Shown piece by piece: positions 37,011 through 46,975 of a stretch of DNA of 63,957 nt. This stretch comes from an uncultured Parvularcula sp. (GTDB taxonomy: Bacteria; Pseudomonadota; Alphaproteobacteria; Caulobacterales; Parvularculaceae). Location: positions 1-63,957 of the forward strand of contig CALFRH010000405.1 in assembly GCA_937919225.1 (NCBI GenBank), given 5' to 3'. The notes beneath the pieces are model-generated. The model was not told the DNA's origin and did no database searches. It worked only from the letters and a program-made list of their open reading frames with translations. Every line of letters starts with the position of its first letter. Within the stretch, counting starts at the first letter, position 1. The position numbers and the translations under genes were made by a program.

Positions 37011-37973
37011 ATGACCGACGTTCAGTTTCCCCAACGCACCCCGCCCCCCAACCCATCTGGTGCAGAACCAAAGGGAGGGTCACTTCGCGAACGGCTGACG
37101 CGGTCATTGACACGACACGTGTCTCGGCTGCTCAGCCACTCGCCAGCGGCGCGGCGGACGTTTTTTGACAGTATGACTGACCCCCTCCTGCTGGCGGCAG
37201 GACAGGAGACCTTTATTGTCAGTACACAGGATAAAATTATTTCCCGAGCGGTTTATGAAACGCGGGAATTCGACCTCGATAAGTTCTTCACCGCCCGCCG
37301 TCTATTGGGGGTGCAGACCAACGCGCTGACCCTTTTAGACATTGGCGCAAATATTGGCACCATCTGCATTCCGCTCGTTGCGCGGGGGGAGGTCGCCGCA
37401 GCGATCGCCATTGAGCCGGAACCGCAAAACTTCAAGCTGTTAAAAGCCAATATCGTGCTGAACGAAGTGGAAGATCAGATCACCGCCATGAATGTTGCCT
37501 TGGCCTCTGATCCCACAGAGAATCTCACCTTTGAGCTCAGTGCAGACAATTTCGGCGATCATCGGGTACACCAATCACGATCCGACGGCGCCTTCGGCGA
37601 AGAAGAAAGAAAAGTGGTAAGCGTTGCTGCCAAAACCCTTGATGAGGTGATGGCAACGCAGCCATCGTCCGAAACTTTTATCTGGATGGATACCCAAGGG
37701 TATGAGGGCCATATTTTGGCGGGCGCGCCAAAGACCCTTCGGGATGCCCCGCCCATGGTCATTGAATTTTGGCCCTACGGGATGAAACGCTGCGAGAGTT
37801 TTGCCCCCCTTAAAACCGCTCTTCAGCAGTCATCTTACACCCATTTTTGGGACCTCGGCACACCCGACAGCCCCGCGCAGCGCTTAAACGACACGGTGCT
37901 CGACAGCCTTTACAACCGGCTGGGGGAAGCTTGGCCATTCACCGATCTTCTCCTCACTCGGCAGCAATCCTAA
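37011..37973 (+). CDS. FkbM family methyltransferase
   Basis: 320 residues with the SAM-binding motif LLDIGANIGTICIPL near residue 105 and the acidic loop IEPEPQNFKLL. The first 40 residues are Pro-rich and poorly conserved. FkbM enzymes methylate sugar hydroxyls or related groups, commonly in O-antigen or capsule clusters. It is the first gene of the plus-strand glycan operon, 95 bp after the kinase. The start is uncertain. The longer reading from 36876 overlaps the kinase gene. Confidence 0.85.
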   Translation: MTDVQFPQRTPPPNPSGAEPKGGSLRERLTRSLTRHVSRLLSHSPAARRTFFDSMTDPLLLAAGQETFIVSTQDKIISRAVYETREFDLDKFFTARRLLGVQTNALTLLDIGANIGTICIPLVARGEVAAAIAIEPEPQNFKLLKANIVLNEVEDQITAMNVALASDPTENLTFELSADNFGDHRVHQSRSDGAFGEEERKVVSVAAKTLDEVMATQPSSETFIWMDTQGYEGHILAGAPKTLRDAPPMVIEFWPYGMKRCESFAPLKTALQQSSYTHFWDLGTPDSPAQRLNDTVLDSLYNRLGEAWPFTDLLLTRQQS

Positions 37974-38119
37974 GCGCTATGGAGAGAGAGGCTTCGGAAT
38001 GCTTGTGTATACATGTCGGATTTCAAAAAGACAGGCTCAATCAGCAGAAAGTCGCGTGCCCAACCTGTCGGTCCGATCATCAAGACACCAGTAGAAAGCA
38101 ACGATAAGTTCAGCGAAGA

Positions 38120-39927
38120 GTGACGGTGATCTCCCCCTCCCAATCAAGTTCATTGTCTATTCAAAGACAAACGCCAAGACGATTGCTGCGAATGCGGGGC
38201 AACCGGAATATAGCTACTATTTTATCCTAAAATCCTATCTTCCGTTTCTAGAAGAGATCGGCGAAGTCCATACGGTCTACGAACCCGAAACCGAAGTCGA
38301 TAAAGCGTATGCTGAGTGCCAACGCCTGGGGCAACCATGCGTTTTCCTCCACTTCTCAGCGCCGCAGAACTTTATTCCGAACATTCAATGCCCAACAATC
38401 CATGTGATTGCGTGGGAGTACAGCACGATCCCAACAGAATCCTGGGCGAATAACGAACAAGATGACTGGCGGATTGCATTTGATAACTCTGCCGCGGTGA
38501 TTGCGATCAGCTCCTATACGATTGACGTTCTAAAGGAAACAATGGGTGCGGATTACCCTTCCGCGGCCATCCCATGCCCAGTATGGGATAATATGGAACG
38601 GTTCAGAGCGCGACAGGACACCGCGACACCCCTCAAAGACATTCGACTCGATTTTGATGGCGTACTAATTGATTCGTATGCGATGAACTTGAAGGTATAT
38701 GTCCCCTCGGAAGAGGAACTCAAGGAGCGATATCGCCGCGATGATGAACAAATGCTGGGCCTGCAAGAAACCCACCGGCGCCTCCGCGATCGGGAAAAAG
38801 AGTTAAAGAAAGAATGGGCCCACATTAATGCATACCGCGAATATTTGCGAGGCGAACAGGTTGAGGCGGTTCGCCATGCGAAATATAACCTGTTTCAACA
38901 AACGCTCGATAGTCGCGGGTCCCTTAAAAGCAGACTTGGTCTGCTTTTCTATTTAACCCGTACCTTCTTTGCCGACGGGCTGATTGCCCTGGGCCTACGG
39001 TCCGCTGAGAGAACGCTTCAAGGTGGTCTGGGGTATGACCGTGCGAACCTAGAGCAATTGGACTGGTTTTCAGACGTTTACGAGGAAAATTACAAAAGAG
39101 CATCCGCTGACGAAGGTCTGGTGGACAAGGAAATGGACGCCTATCTTGCCCAAGACACTGAGGAAGACGACGTCGCCGAAGAGGACCTTGAAAGCGATTC
39201 CGTCATCTCAAACAGTGTACAGCTTAAAGGATATATCTATACGGCAATCATCAATCCCTATGATGGCCGCAAGAACTGGCAAGATATGGTGGTCGCCTTT
39301 TGTTGGGCCTTCAAAGACACCGAAGACGCAACGCTGGTCCTGAAAGTCTCTGCACGTCATGTTGTCCAATTTGCCGATGAACTTGTTTTCCATCTTCAGC
39401 GATTAGCGCCATTCAAATGCCGGGTCATCGCAATTGACGCCTACTTAGACGAAGACGCGTACGATAAACTCCTTGAGGGAACCACCTACTACGTAAACAC
39501 ATCGTACGGAGAGGGGCAATCCATACCATTGTGTGAGGCCCTCTCGGCGGGTATTCCCGCGGTGACCTCAAATCATACTGCGATGCGCGATTATGTGTTC
39601 GAGGATGCATGCTTTATCTTTAAAAGTAACGCTCAGCTGACCCATTGGCAGCACGATGCCCGCAAAGCGTTTCGTTGCCTTCACTTCAGGCCAGATTGGC
39701 TAGATTTGGTAAAGGCTTACCGAGATAGTTACGACACGGCCAAAAATGCTCCAGACACATATGTCGCAATGGGCGCCCGTGCCGCCATCCACCTCAAGGG
39801 GCATTGCTCTCTACCCGCTGTGAAGGCGCAGTTTTCCTCTTTCCTTGATCAATACCGTGATATTTTCCATCACCAAACGACCCATGATGCCGTCACGCTA
39901 GCCCATGAGCCACGAAAGGCTGAATAA
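38120..39927 (+). CDS. GT4-like glycosyltransferase with an apparent 5' frameshift
   Basis: Homologous coding sequence runs continuously to 39927, but no ATG, GTG or TTG lies in frame between a TAG at 38092 and the GTG at 38404. The frame from about 38131 (LPLPIKFIVYS, then PEYSYYFILKSYLP) aligns with the start of the paralog at 48853-50400. GTG codons at 38120/38126 lie in the +1 neighbouring frame and join it if the C5 run at 38133-38137 had six C. A start at 38404 would delete about 95 conserved residues. It has a GT4-type C-terminal domain (KNWQDMVVAFCWAFKD, YYVNTSYGEGQSIPLCEALS) and an internal charged coiled coil (about 38700-38860). Confidence 0.8.
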
Positions 39928-41751
39928 ATGTTTCTTCTCTATGTGGATCAATCAGATGGGGATTTGGATGCCATCCGCGCCCGCCAGAGCAGAGCCCTCC
40001 TTAAAGACGCCTTTGACGATATTAGCGACACCGCGATCGTCAACGATATAGAGGATATCAGTCGCCTTATTGAGGAGTACCCTGCCCCCCACTCTTGCTT
40101 GACGGTTCCCTTTGGCGAGAAAGCGACAGAACGGGCCGCCAAGAGATTTTTCTGTACCCCCGTTCTGAACGAACGGAAGACTGATCTTCTGAGGTCCCCC
40201 AAAATATTGGCCGCCTTTGTGGTGGGCGGGCCTGAGGGTTTTCGGAAAGATGAAATGGCTATGGTGCCCGTTTCTGGCGGTGCCCCCAAGGCAATGCCCC
40301 CTATCGCTTGGCCCTTCTGGCACGATCCAGCGGTTAAATCATGCCGCCTTAGCTCCCCATCGGCCCATAAACCCATTCACCTGCCGGATACTGATATTCT
40401 CCACGACACAGCTGTTGGTGGGGAAACGGCGGGGACAGGGACAATTTTTGCCGCATCGCCCAATAGCGTCAATGCCCTCACCAGTTTGATAGACGTTTTT
40501 GTCAATGACTTTCGACATTCACCAGAGGCCATTTTACTTCTTTATACCGATGGTTCATCCAGTGATGCCGCGAAGGCTTCAAAACAACGGCTTTCCACCC
40601 TCAGCGATCATGCGTGCCGGATCATCGTTCTGGGGACGAGCGGGAATGACGGCACATTTCTTCATCCGGCCTCGTTCTATATTAAGGGGGATGACGATCA
40701 GGATGATCTGACGGGATATCGTCACTTTTGCGCCCAAGTCCCTCTTATCACACGAGAGGCGTTTGGCGCTAAGGTCGGCCTACCAAACGACTATGCGATG
40801 ACCATTTCCGAAGAGGGGGGACTATCCGCAAAGCTAAAGGATGCCTTCCACATCGCCCAAACGGCTCCTGAAGGATACCACCATCTACGCCGCACCACTG
40901 CCGACAATGCCCGCGATCATTTCTCGATCACACGAACCGTCCAGACTATTCGGTCCGTTATAGGGTCGAGAGAGTTCTCAGAAACACTGCCGCATACCGA
41001 TGACCGGAGATTGCGCGAAGAACATTTTGGAACCATGGTGGGCATTTATGATTATAAGGAAAGTGGGTGGCTGGATCATGAAAACCAGTCCGTGGCCCCC
41101 GGCTTCCCGATCACAAATGGCGATATCGTTGTCGATGTAGGATGCGGCACGGGCGGCTACTCTTATTTCTCTGCTCAATTCGCTGGCGAGATCGTTTACT
41201 GCGATGTTGACTCTACCTCACTAAAGGTGGCCAGTGAGCGGATCGGTTCGGTTGCCACATGTCCCATACGGGGTCTACTGACAACTGGTGAGCAGCTTGA
41301 TATTAACGAAGGCTATGCCGACAAAGTCATCTGCACAGAGGTGCTAGAGCATGTCGACAACCCAAAGCAGGTGATGCAGGAATTATTCCGCATCGGGAAG
41401 CCGGGCGGTCTCTACCTTATCTCCGTGCCGGATACTCTTGGCGAGCGGCTGCAGGAGCCTGTGGCCCCTCCCGGCTATTTCGAAAAACCTAATCATATTC
41501 GAATTTTTGAACGGGAGGAGTTTGCGCGCCTTGTAACCGATGCGGGGTTTGAGATTGTCGACCATCAGTTCAGAGGGTTTCACGCGGTCGTCGAATGGCT
41601 TCTAAAATGGTTTGATAGCCACACGATTGATCATCAGTGGGCCGCCCTATGGAAGAACGTTCTTGATCATCGTCAAGGCGCGAAAACAAAAGCCGTCCTC
41701 GATCGCTATATCGCAAAGTCGCAGACCATCATTGCACGCAAACCTGGATAG
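39928..41751 (+). CDS. fused protein: unknown N-terminal half plus SAM methyltransferase
   Basis: 607 residues. The C-terminal third holds a class I SAM methyltransferase with VVDVGCGTGGYSYF (near 395-410), CDVDSTSLKVASERI and CTEVLEHVD. The first 370 residues match no family I know. They include a TGT-IFAASPNSVNAL-like stretch and a DDDQDDL loop that may be a degenerate glycosyltransferase. The ATG starts one base after the preceding TAA, indicating co-translation. Confidence 0.82.
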   Translation: MFLLYVDQSDGDLDAIRARQSRALLKDAFDDISDTAIVNDIEDISRLIEEYPAPHSCLTVPFGEKATERAAKRFFCTPVLNERKTDLLRSPKILAAFVVGGPEGFRKDEMAMVPVSGGAPKAMPPIAWPFWHDPAVKSCRLSSPSAHKPIHLPDTDILHDTAVGGETAGTGTIFAASPNSVNALTSLIDVFVNDFRHSPEAILLLYTDGSSSDAAKASKQRLSTLSDHACRIIVLGTSGNDGTFLHPASFYIKGDDDQDDLTGYRHFCAQVPLITREAFGAKVGLPNDYAMTISEEGGLSAKLKDAFHIAQTAPEGYHHLRRTTADNARDHFSITRTVQTIRSVIGSREFSETLPHTDDRRLREEHFGTMVGIYDYKESGWLDHENQSVAPGFPITNGDIVVDVGCGTGGYSYFSAQFAGEIVYCDVDSTSLKVASERIGSVATCPIRGLLTTGEQLDINEGYADKVICTEVLEHVDNPKQVMQELFRIGKPGGLYLISVPDTLGERLQEPVAPPGYFEKPNHIRIFEREEFARLVTDAGFEIVDHQFRGFHAVVEWLLKWFDSHTIDHQWAALWKNVLDHRQGAKTKAVLDRYIAKSQTIIARKPG

Positions 41752-41758
41752 AGGCGCA

Positions 41759-42913
41759 ATGCAATCCCCGGCTCGACGGGCCCACATTGCAGACGTTCAA
41801 GTCTTACGCGCCCTTGCGGTAGGCCTTGTTATCTTCTGGCACCTCAAAACCATCCCAGGCATGGGGCCCCTACTTCCGGCGTCGGTGACGCATTGGTTGA
41901 GTGGTGGCGCGGGGGTTGATCTGTTCTTTGTGATCTCCGGATTTGTGATCGCGAGAAGCCTCATTCCCAGTTTGGAAAATGCCCATCAAGAGCGTCGGCG
42001 ATGGCCGACAGTGGCGGCCTTTTGGGTACGGCGGCTCTTTCGCTTAACCCCGTCAGTGTGGTTTTGGCTCGCCTTTATCTTACTTGGCGCCAGTCTAACG
42101 AGCCGCCCCATCCTGTGGCAAAGTGTTGAAACCAACCTTTGGGCGACACTGAGCGTTGTTTTACACTACGCTAATTTTCGGTTTGCGACCCATTTTATGG
42201 TGGAACCCATCGGAACCTCGTTCCCCTATTGGAGCTTGTCCCTTGAGGAACAGTTTTACTTCCTACTCCCCCTTATCATCCTTGTCACACAACGGCGATG
42301 GCGCCTCACCCTTGTCTTAATCGGTATTATCGCGGTCCAATTTCTCATCACTCGCAATATTCTAGGAATAATGTTTCGAAGTGAAGGGTTGGCCTTGGGC
42401 GTGCTTATCGCCCTTTTCGAAGCAAGCCCCTACCATCGCCGTTGGGAACCAAAATTCCTGAAAAATCCGTATATTGGGCTACCGATCATCATCGGTCTCA
42501 TTTGTTTCATTGTTATGATCGGTTCGCGAAACGCCCAAGATCTCTTTGGGTTAAGTTCTTCAAGATCCTTTAATCTCATCGCATTGGGGAGTTCTATCAT
42601 TGTACTGATCGCAAGCTTCAATGAGGATTATATTTTCCCAAAAGGCAAAGTGCAGACTATTTTATCATGGTTAGGTGACCGGTCTTACGCTCTATATCTC
42701 TGCCATATACCCATTTTCTACCTGTCACTTGAAGTGACCGAATGGCTGCTTCCACCGGACATGGCCTATCAGCCAAAAGGGCTCGTCGCAGTTGGCATAG
42801 CGGTGCCCCTTATGGTCATCGCAAGTCAGCTGAACTACCGATATATTGAGCAACCCCTAACCGCGCGCGGACGAACCATCGCACAGCGCCTTCTTCACCG
42901 CCCCAATAGGTAG
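41759..42913 (+). CDS. acyltransferase family 3 membrane protein (OafA-like)
   Basis: 384 residues with ten or so membrane helices. The N-terminal RALAVGLVIFWHLKTIP carries the catalytic His, and an F-F-V-I-S-G-F motif follows (GVDLFFVISGFVIARSL). Such enzymes O-acetylate polysaccharides. GAGGCGCA precedes the ATG. The upstream in-frame start at 41612 is within the methyltransferase. Its last 19 bp overlap the convergent gene. Confidence 0.9.
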   Translation: MQSPARRAHIADVQVLRALAVGLVIFWHLKTIPGMGPLLPASVTHWLSGGAGVDLFFVISGFVIARSLIPSLENAHQERRRWPTVAAFWVRRLFRLTPSVWFWLAFILLGASLTSRPILWQSVETNLWATLSVVLHYANFRFATHFMVEPIGTSFPYWSLSLEEQFYFLLPLIILVTQRRWRLTLVLIGIIAVQFLITRNILGIMFRSEGLALGVLIALFEASPYHRRWEPKFLKNPYIGLPIIIGLICFIVMIGSRNAQDLFGLSSSRSFNLIALGSSIIVLIASFNEDYIFPKGKVQTILSWLGDRSYALYLCHIPIFYLSLEVTEWLLPPDMAYQPKGLVAVGIAVPLMVIASQLNYRYIEQPLTARGRTIAQRLLHRPNR

Positions 42914-45900
42914 CGCCTCAAACGTCCCCGCGCCGCCTCCGGCAACACATCAAACCAAAACTGAGACAAAGCTCGATTAAACCGTAAACGCCATAATAGA
43001 GGAGCGATGAATCGCCTTAACCCCTTTTGGGACGCATCCCGATGGGACGGAGCAAATAGAGTGGCAAGCGCCTCCTGGGATAAAGATAAAGGAAGAGGCG
43101 TCACCGGGCGCTCCAATCGCGCCGGCACATAATGGTCATCACTATAGTATGCCTGCCCATGGGAGGGTTGTGGCGCCCAAAGCGCGACTTCTCCACCTTT
43201 TTCCGCCAAAACCGAAAGGCAACGCTCTATCTCTTTCAGTTGGCGCGTCGGATCCATATCGTAAGGAAAGTACCATGTATATGGGCGCCCATCCGTACGG
43301 CTTGCAAATGCGCCAATCTTAGGGACCAACAAAGGAACTCCCGCTTCCATGGCGGAGGTCAGGGTATAACTGTAGGTCTCAGGCCATTGGCATGGGAACC
43401 AAATAAGATCTGGCTTCAGTTCTGCGATTTTTTGCTGCAACGCTTCTTCAGTGTAAGGGCCATGGGTGATGACAGAATCATCAAGCACGCGATAGGCATA
43501 GCCAACAAGATGAAACTCGATAGGAAGCCCACGCCTTTTCGCATCAGCGGCGGCCGCTTGAAGCAAGTCTGCTCCTTTTTCTTTGCCCAACGCCCCCAAT
43601 ATCAAAACCCGTTTGGGTTTGTTGGCCTGCCCGTTCTTCACACGAACAGGGGGCAGGCTGGGGATAAGCTCTGTACCGATATGCTCTTGAACCCTGATTT
43701 CAAGATCAGGGTGGACCCCTTTATAAATCGCTGCCGCTTCCAAACTTGGCGTCACAAGAGCTTTGGCCGTTTTGAGCAACGTTTCCTTTAGCGATGAAAA
43801 CTCGTCCTCGCAGGGCCGACCATCTATAAAGTATCGATCAGGATCATACCGCCCCTCACTGTCGATCAAGCTTGGACTAGACCCCAAGAAATAATAATCA
43901 TGAAGCGTGATAAGATGCTCTACGCCAAGTTCATCGAGCAGCTCGGGTGTGAATTTCTCAATCCCTCTTATATGATTGATGTGGACAAGATCGACACCCG
44001 CCGCACGAATACTATCAAACAACTGATCTTTATCGGCTTCAAGATTATATATTTGCGTGTAGGAACTCGCCCAATCGGGGAAAACTAAGCGAACACATTC
44101 ATCCCCTTCAGGTTCAATCCAAAGAAAATTAATCTTTTCTCGGAAGAAATATCGCAACTCATTTATAAAGCGACGCGTCCCCCCTCCCTCACCATGGCCA
44201 ATAATCAAGACAACAGGGAGGTTGCTGGATGATAAAGACTTCAACACCAGTTGAAACCGTACCGGCTTTACCGGATTTTCGACGCAGTAATTCTCAATAA
44301 GGCGGTTATAGCCTGGGTGACGCTTCTCCAACAGCTTGATCGCATAGGCAACACGCGCCTTTTTTTCATCGCCGAAGCTAAGCCCGCCCTCATGATAGAC
44401 GAATATGTTTGTAAGCAGAACATTACGCCACCCTGCATCAGCTGCCCGCCGACAAAAATCGGTCTCTTCACCATAGCCGCGGCCAAATGCTTCTTCGTCA
44501 AAGGGCCCGAACGCATCAAGAGCGGCTCGGGATATGTAAAGGCAGAAACCAACACCGGTAGGAATATCGATTGGTTGCTCCGAAGCCCATTCCTGCACAT
44601 GGTCGTCCATCGACTGAACGTCCATCCCTGGCGGAATTGGGTTCACCTCGCAAAGGTTTGGGTAGGAACAAATTTCTCCATTGTTGGTGAATGGCGTTGC
44701 CGTTGCGATGGATGGGTCAGAGCGAGCGGCCCTTGCCATTCGATCCGCCCACCCCTTTGGCACCTCTGTATCGCTGTTGAGGATAATGACATCATCGGTG
44801 CCCGCGAGAGAAAAACCACGATTAGCGGTTCTCACAAACCCTAGATTTTCGGCGTTTTTGTGAAGCTCGATCAACCCTTTTCGCGACAGAATGTCGAGAT
44901 AGCGCTCAATCCGACCATCAGGGCCACCATCATAGATAACGATCAACCGATATGGAGTTTGGCATTCACTCTCCAAAACGGAGGTAAGGCATTTTTGGAC
45001 GGACTTGAGGCCGGCATAAACGGGGACCACCACCGATAGGCCACCATCCGAAGTCGCGGGGCTATTCCCCATAATTGGGCCAGAAGACGCGCCTTGGGGG
45101 TCGGTGGGTTTGAGAGACGGAAGGGGGTCCCCTGTCACACTATCTGTATTCTCAAAGATAGAAGACCGCTCATCCTCGATTTCATCCAACCAAGATGTGT
45201 TATCTAGTCGAAAACGATCAGCAAACGCATGGTTCTTCGACGTTGCAATTTTTTGATGCTGGGACCCAGCTTCTCTTGCGTCCTCAATCCGGCTTTGTGG
45301 CGTAACGACCTCGACAAAATACCGGATGACCTCCTCCACCGGGCTTTGGGTAAGTTCTTCGTAAACAAGTCTGTGGGGCGTGATGCCATGGTGATCAAAA
45401 AAGCGAAGTAGAGATTTTTCATGCTCCAGAATCTGGTGCAGACAGCGGCGAATGGCCCGCTCGTCATAGAAAAAGGCGCCCTCTGACCGTCGTCGCGTCT
45501 CTGTTGTTGAGTTTACGGTATCGAATACACCCGTGGTCATCATCCGGTTTAATGAGATGGCTTGGGCAACAATATCACGCCGGAACAGCATAAAAGCCCG
45601 CGTCTGATCGACGGGGAAATGGGTGAAGTAATCCGAGGTTTCTTGATCAATGGCGTCGGGCCACAGCGCGTTGAGATCATGCCATGTGATTGTTGCCCCA
45701 TAGACCCCATTGGGTGACTGCCCACGGCCCAAATGAAGTTGAGTATAAGCGTGTACGGAATTTGCATTAATCGATTTTGCAAAGGCGTTGAGCATTGTGG
45801 TGTTAAACCACTCTTCCGGCCACCCCAGAAGGTCCGTAGACCGCAGCAAGTCTCTCAACCAAGACGACCCGGTGCGCGGCGTCATGTAAATCATGTATCG

Positions 45901-45990
45901 AGCGGATGGCGCCTTTACCGCCGCGAGCTCAGACCGAAGCCTGGCCTCGTCGACCTCAATCTTCGCCAACAGTCGATCAAAATGGCTCAT
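42895..45990 (-). CDS. three-domain Stf0 sulfotransferase-GT2-GT4 fusion
   Basis: 1031 residues. Residues about 1-265 resemble Stf0 sulfotransferases: YMTPRTGSSWLRDLLR (PAPS phosphate-binding loop) and WPEEWFN. Residues about 315-560 are GT2: LSVVVPVYAGLKSV, YDGG, LNSDTEVPKGWADRM, and GGTRR follows later. A C-terminal GT4-like half starts near 610 (VVLIIGHGEGGGTRRF) and includes LILGALGKEKGADLLQ near 800 and AMEAGVPLLVPKIGAF near 920. No membrane segment. It predicts chain extension and sulfation by one polypeptide. Order and domain limits are by eye. Confidence 0.85.
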   Translation of the reverse strand: MSHFDRLLAKIEVDEARLRSELAAVKAPSARYMIYMTPRTGSSWLRDLLRSTDLLGWPEEWFNTTMLNAFAKSINANSVHAYTQLHLGRGQSPNGVYGATITWHDLNALWPDAIDQETSDYFTHFPVDQTRAFMLFRRDIVAQAISLNRMMTTGVFDTVNSTTETRRRSEGAFFYDERAIRRCLHQILEHEKSLLRFFDHHGITPHRLVYEELTQSPVEEVIRYFVEVVTPQSRIEDAREAGSQHQKIATSKNHAFADRFRLDNTSWLDEIEDERSSIFENTDSVTGDPLPSLKPTDPQGASSGPIMGNSPATSDGGLSVVVPVYAGLKSVQKCLTSVLESECQTPYRLIVIYDGGPDGRIERYLDILSRKGLIELHKNAENLGFVRTANRGFSLAGTDDVIILNSDTEVPKGWADRMARAARSDPSIATATPFTNNGEICSYPNLCEVNPIPPGMDVQSMDDHVQEWASEQPIDIPTGVGFCLYISRAALDAFGPFDEEAFGRGYGEETDFCRRAADAGWRNVLLTNIFVYHEGGLSFGDEKKARVAYAIKLLEKRHPGYNRLIENYCVENPVKPVRFQLVLKSLSSSNLPVVLIIGHGEGGGTRRFINELRYFFREKINFLWIEPEGDECVRLVFPDWASSYTQIYNLEADKDQLFDSIRAAGVDLVHINHIRGIEKFTPELLDELGVEHLITLHDYYFLGSSPSLIDSEGRYDPDRYFIDGRPCEDEFSSLKETLLKTAKALVTPSLEAAAIYKGVHPDLEIRVQEHIGTELIPSLPPVRVKNGQANKPKRVLILGALGKEKGADLLQAAAADAKRRGLPIEFHLVGYAYRVLDDSVITHGPYTEEALQQKIAELKPDLIWFPCQWPETYSYTLTSAMEAGVPLLVPKIGAFASRTDGRPYTWYFPYDMDPTRQLKEIERCLSVLAEKGGEVALWAPQPSHGQAYYSDDHYVPARLERPVTPLPLSLSQEALATLFAPSHRDASQKGLRRFIAPLLWRLRFNRALSQFWFDVLPEAARGRLRRYLLGR

Positions 45991-46066
45991 TCAGACGCAC
46001 TTCCACAGTCGAATTGCACCATAAAGAGATATAACAGAACAGCCTAGGGCCAAAGGGACACAGGAG

Positions 46067-46975
46067 CTACGCCTTATTGACCATCCAGGTGAGCGTGTCC
46101 TCTAGGCCAAACTGACGATAGGATCCGATCATCGCCTCTAGCGGTCCTGGGTCTCCTACGAGCCGAATGATGTCCTGTTTTCTCACAAATGCAGGGTTTA
46201 TTCTTACTTCTAGTCGATGCGATGTGATTCGCTCAATAAGCGCGAGCACTTCTTTGAGGGCATAGGCGGTTCCCGACGCAATATTGACGGTCGCACCACT
46301 GTGAGGCGACTGCGCCAGGCGTAGGTAAGCCAGCACAACATCCCGCACGTCAGAAAAATCCCTTACAATGTCAGTGTTACCAAGCTCAATGAATGGCTTT
46401 CGCTCAACGGCATGGGAAATGATCTTTGGAACAAGGAAGTGATCGGCTTGCCCTAAGCCGGTATAGTTGAAAGGCCGCGTGATGATGATGGGAAGACGGT
46501 CTTGATAGGTCCGCGCCATGAACTCCATGCTGACCTTGCTACAGCCATAATGGTTGATAGGCGCAATGGGATGGTCAATCGTTACGCACGCCGTCTTTGG
46601 GTCACCATAAACGTTGGCACTACTGGCAATGACGACTTTTTCAAGCGTGTCTTGATGATGCTGGAGCGCTGATAGCAAGCGCTGCGTGTAAACCGTATTG
46701 ACATCATAGAACGCCGAAGCATCTGCATGCGGTACAAATGAAATCGCGGCGAGATGGAAGACGTAATGAGGCCGAATGCGGTCGAACAATTGACCGAGGG
46801 CCGCTTCATCACTCAGATCCGCAACAATATCGTTCGACCCGGTGACCGAACCACTGGACTGATGAACAAAGGCATGCACCTCAATGCCATGCTCGGCCAA
46901 CAAATGGCACAAAAAGCGGCCGGTGAACCCATTCGCCCCTGTGACCACCGCCCGTTTAACGGTTGCGTTAGACAC
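46067..46975 (-). CDS. rmd: GDP-4-keto-6-deoxy-D-mannose reductase (Rmd-like)
   Basis: 302-residue extended SDR. The NAD-binding GANGFTG is near residues 13-19, and the catalytic YGCSK (Y-x3-K) is near residue 140. Together with Gmd it should give GDP-D-rhamnose. A GDP-L-fucose synthase or other epimerase is less likely but not excluded. The GTG at 46975 overlaps gmd's stop by 8 bp. A TTG at 46990 is the alternative. Confidence 0.8.
   Translation of the reverse strand: MSNATVKRAVVTGANGFTGRFLCHLLAEHGIEVHAFVHQSSGSVTGSNDIVADLSDEAALGQLFDRIRPHYVFHLAAISFVPHADASAFYDVNTVYTQRLLSALQHHQDTLEKVVIASSANVYGDPKTACVTIDHPIAPINHYGCSKVSMEFMARTYQDRLPIIITRPFNYTGLGQADHFLVPKIISHAVERKPFIELGNTDIVRDFSDVRDVVLAYLRLAQSPHSGATVNIASGTAYALKEVLALIERITSHRLEVRINPAFVRKQDIIRLVGDPGPLEAMIGSYRQFGLEDTLTWMVNKA

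Noticed and set aside
21912-38094. Amber codon reassigned to an amino acid in this genome
   Set aside because: Two in-frame TAG codons looked suggestive (addB, and upstream of the glycosyltransferase). But TAG is the normal terminal stop of many genes here, including the DUF1217, ahpC, dsbB-side exoD, acsA and rhomboid genes, so reassignment is unlikely.
38404-39927. GTG at 38404 as the true glycosyltransferase start
   Set aside because: It would cut away about 95 residues of sequence conserved with the paralog. Kept as a possible secondary start only.
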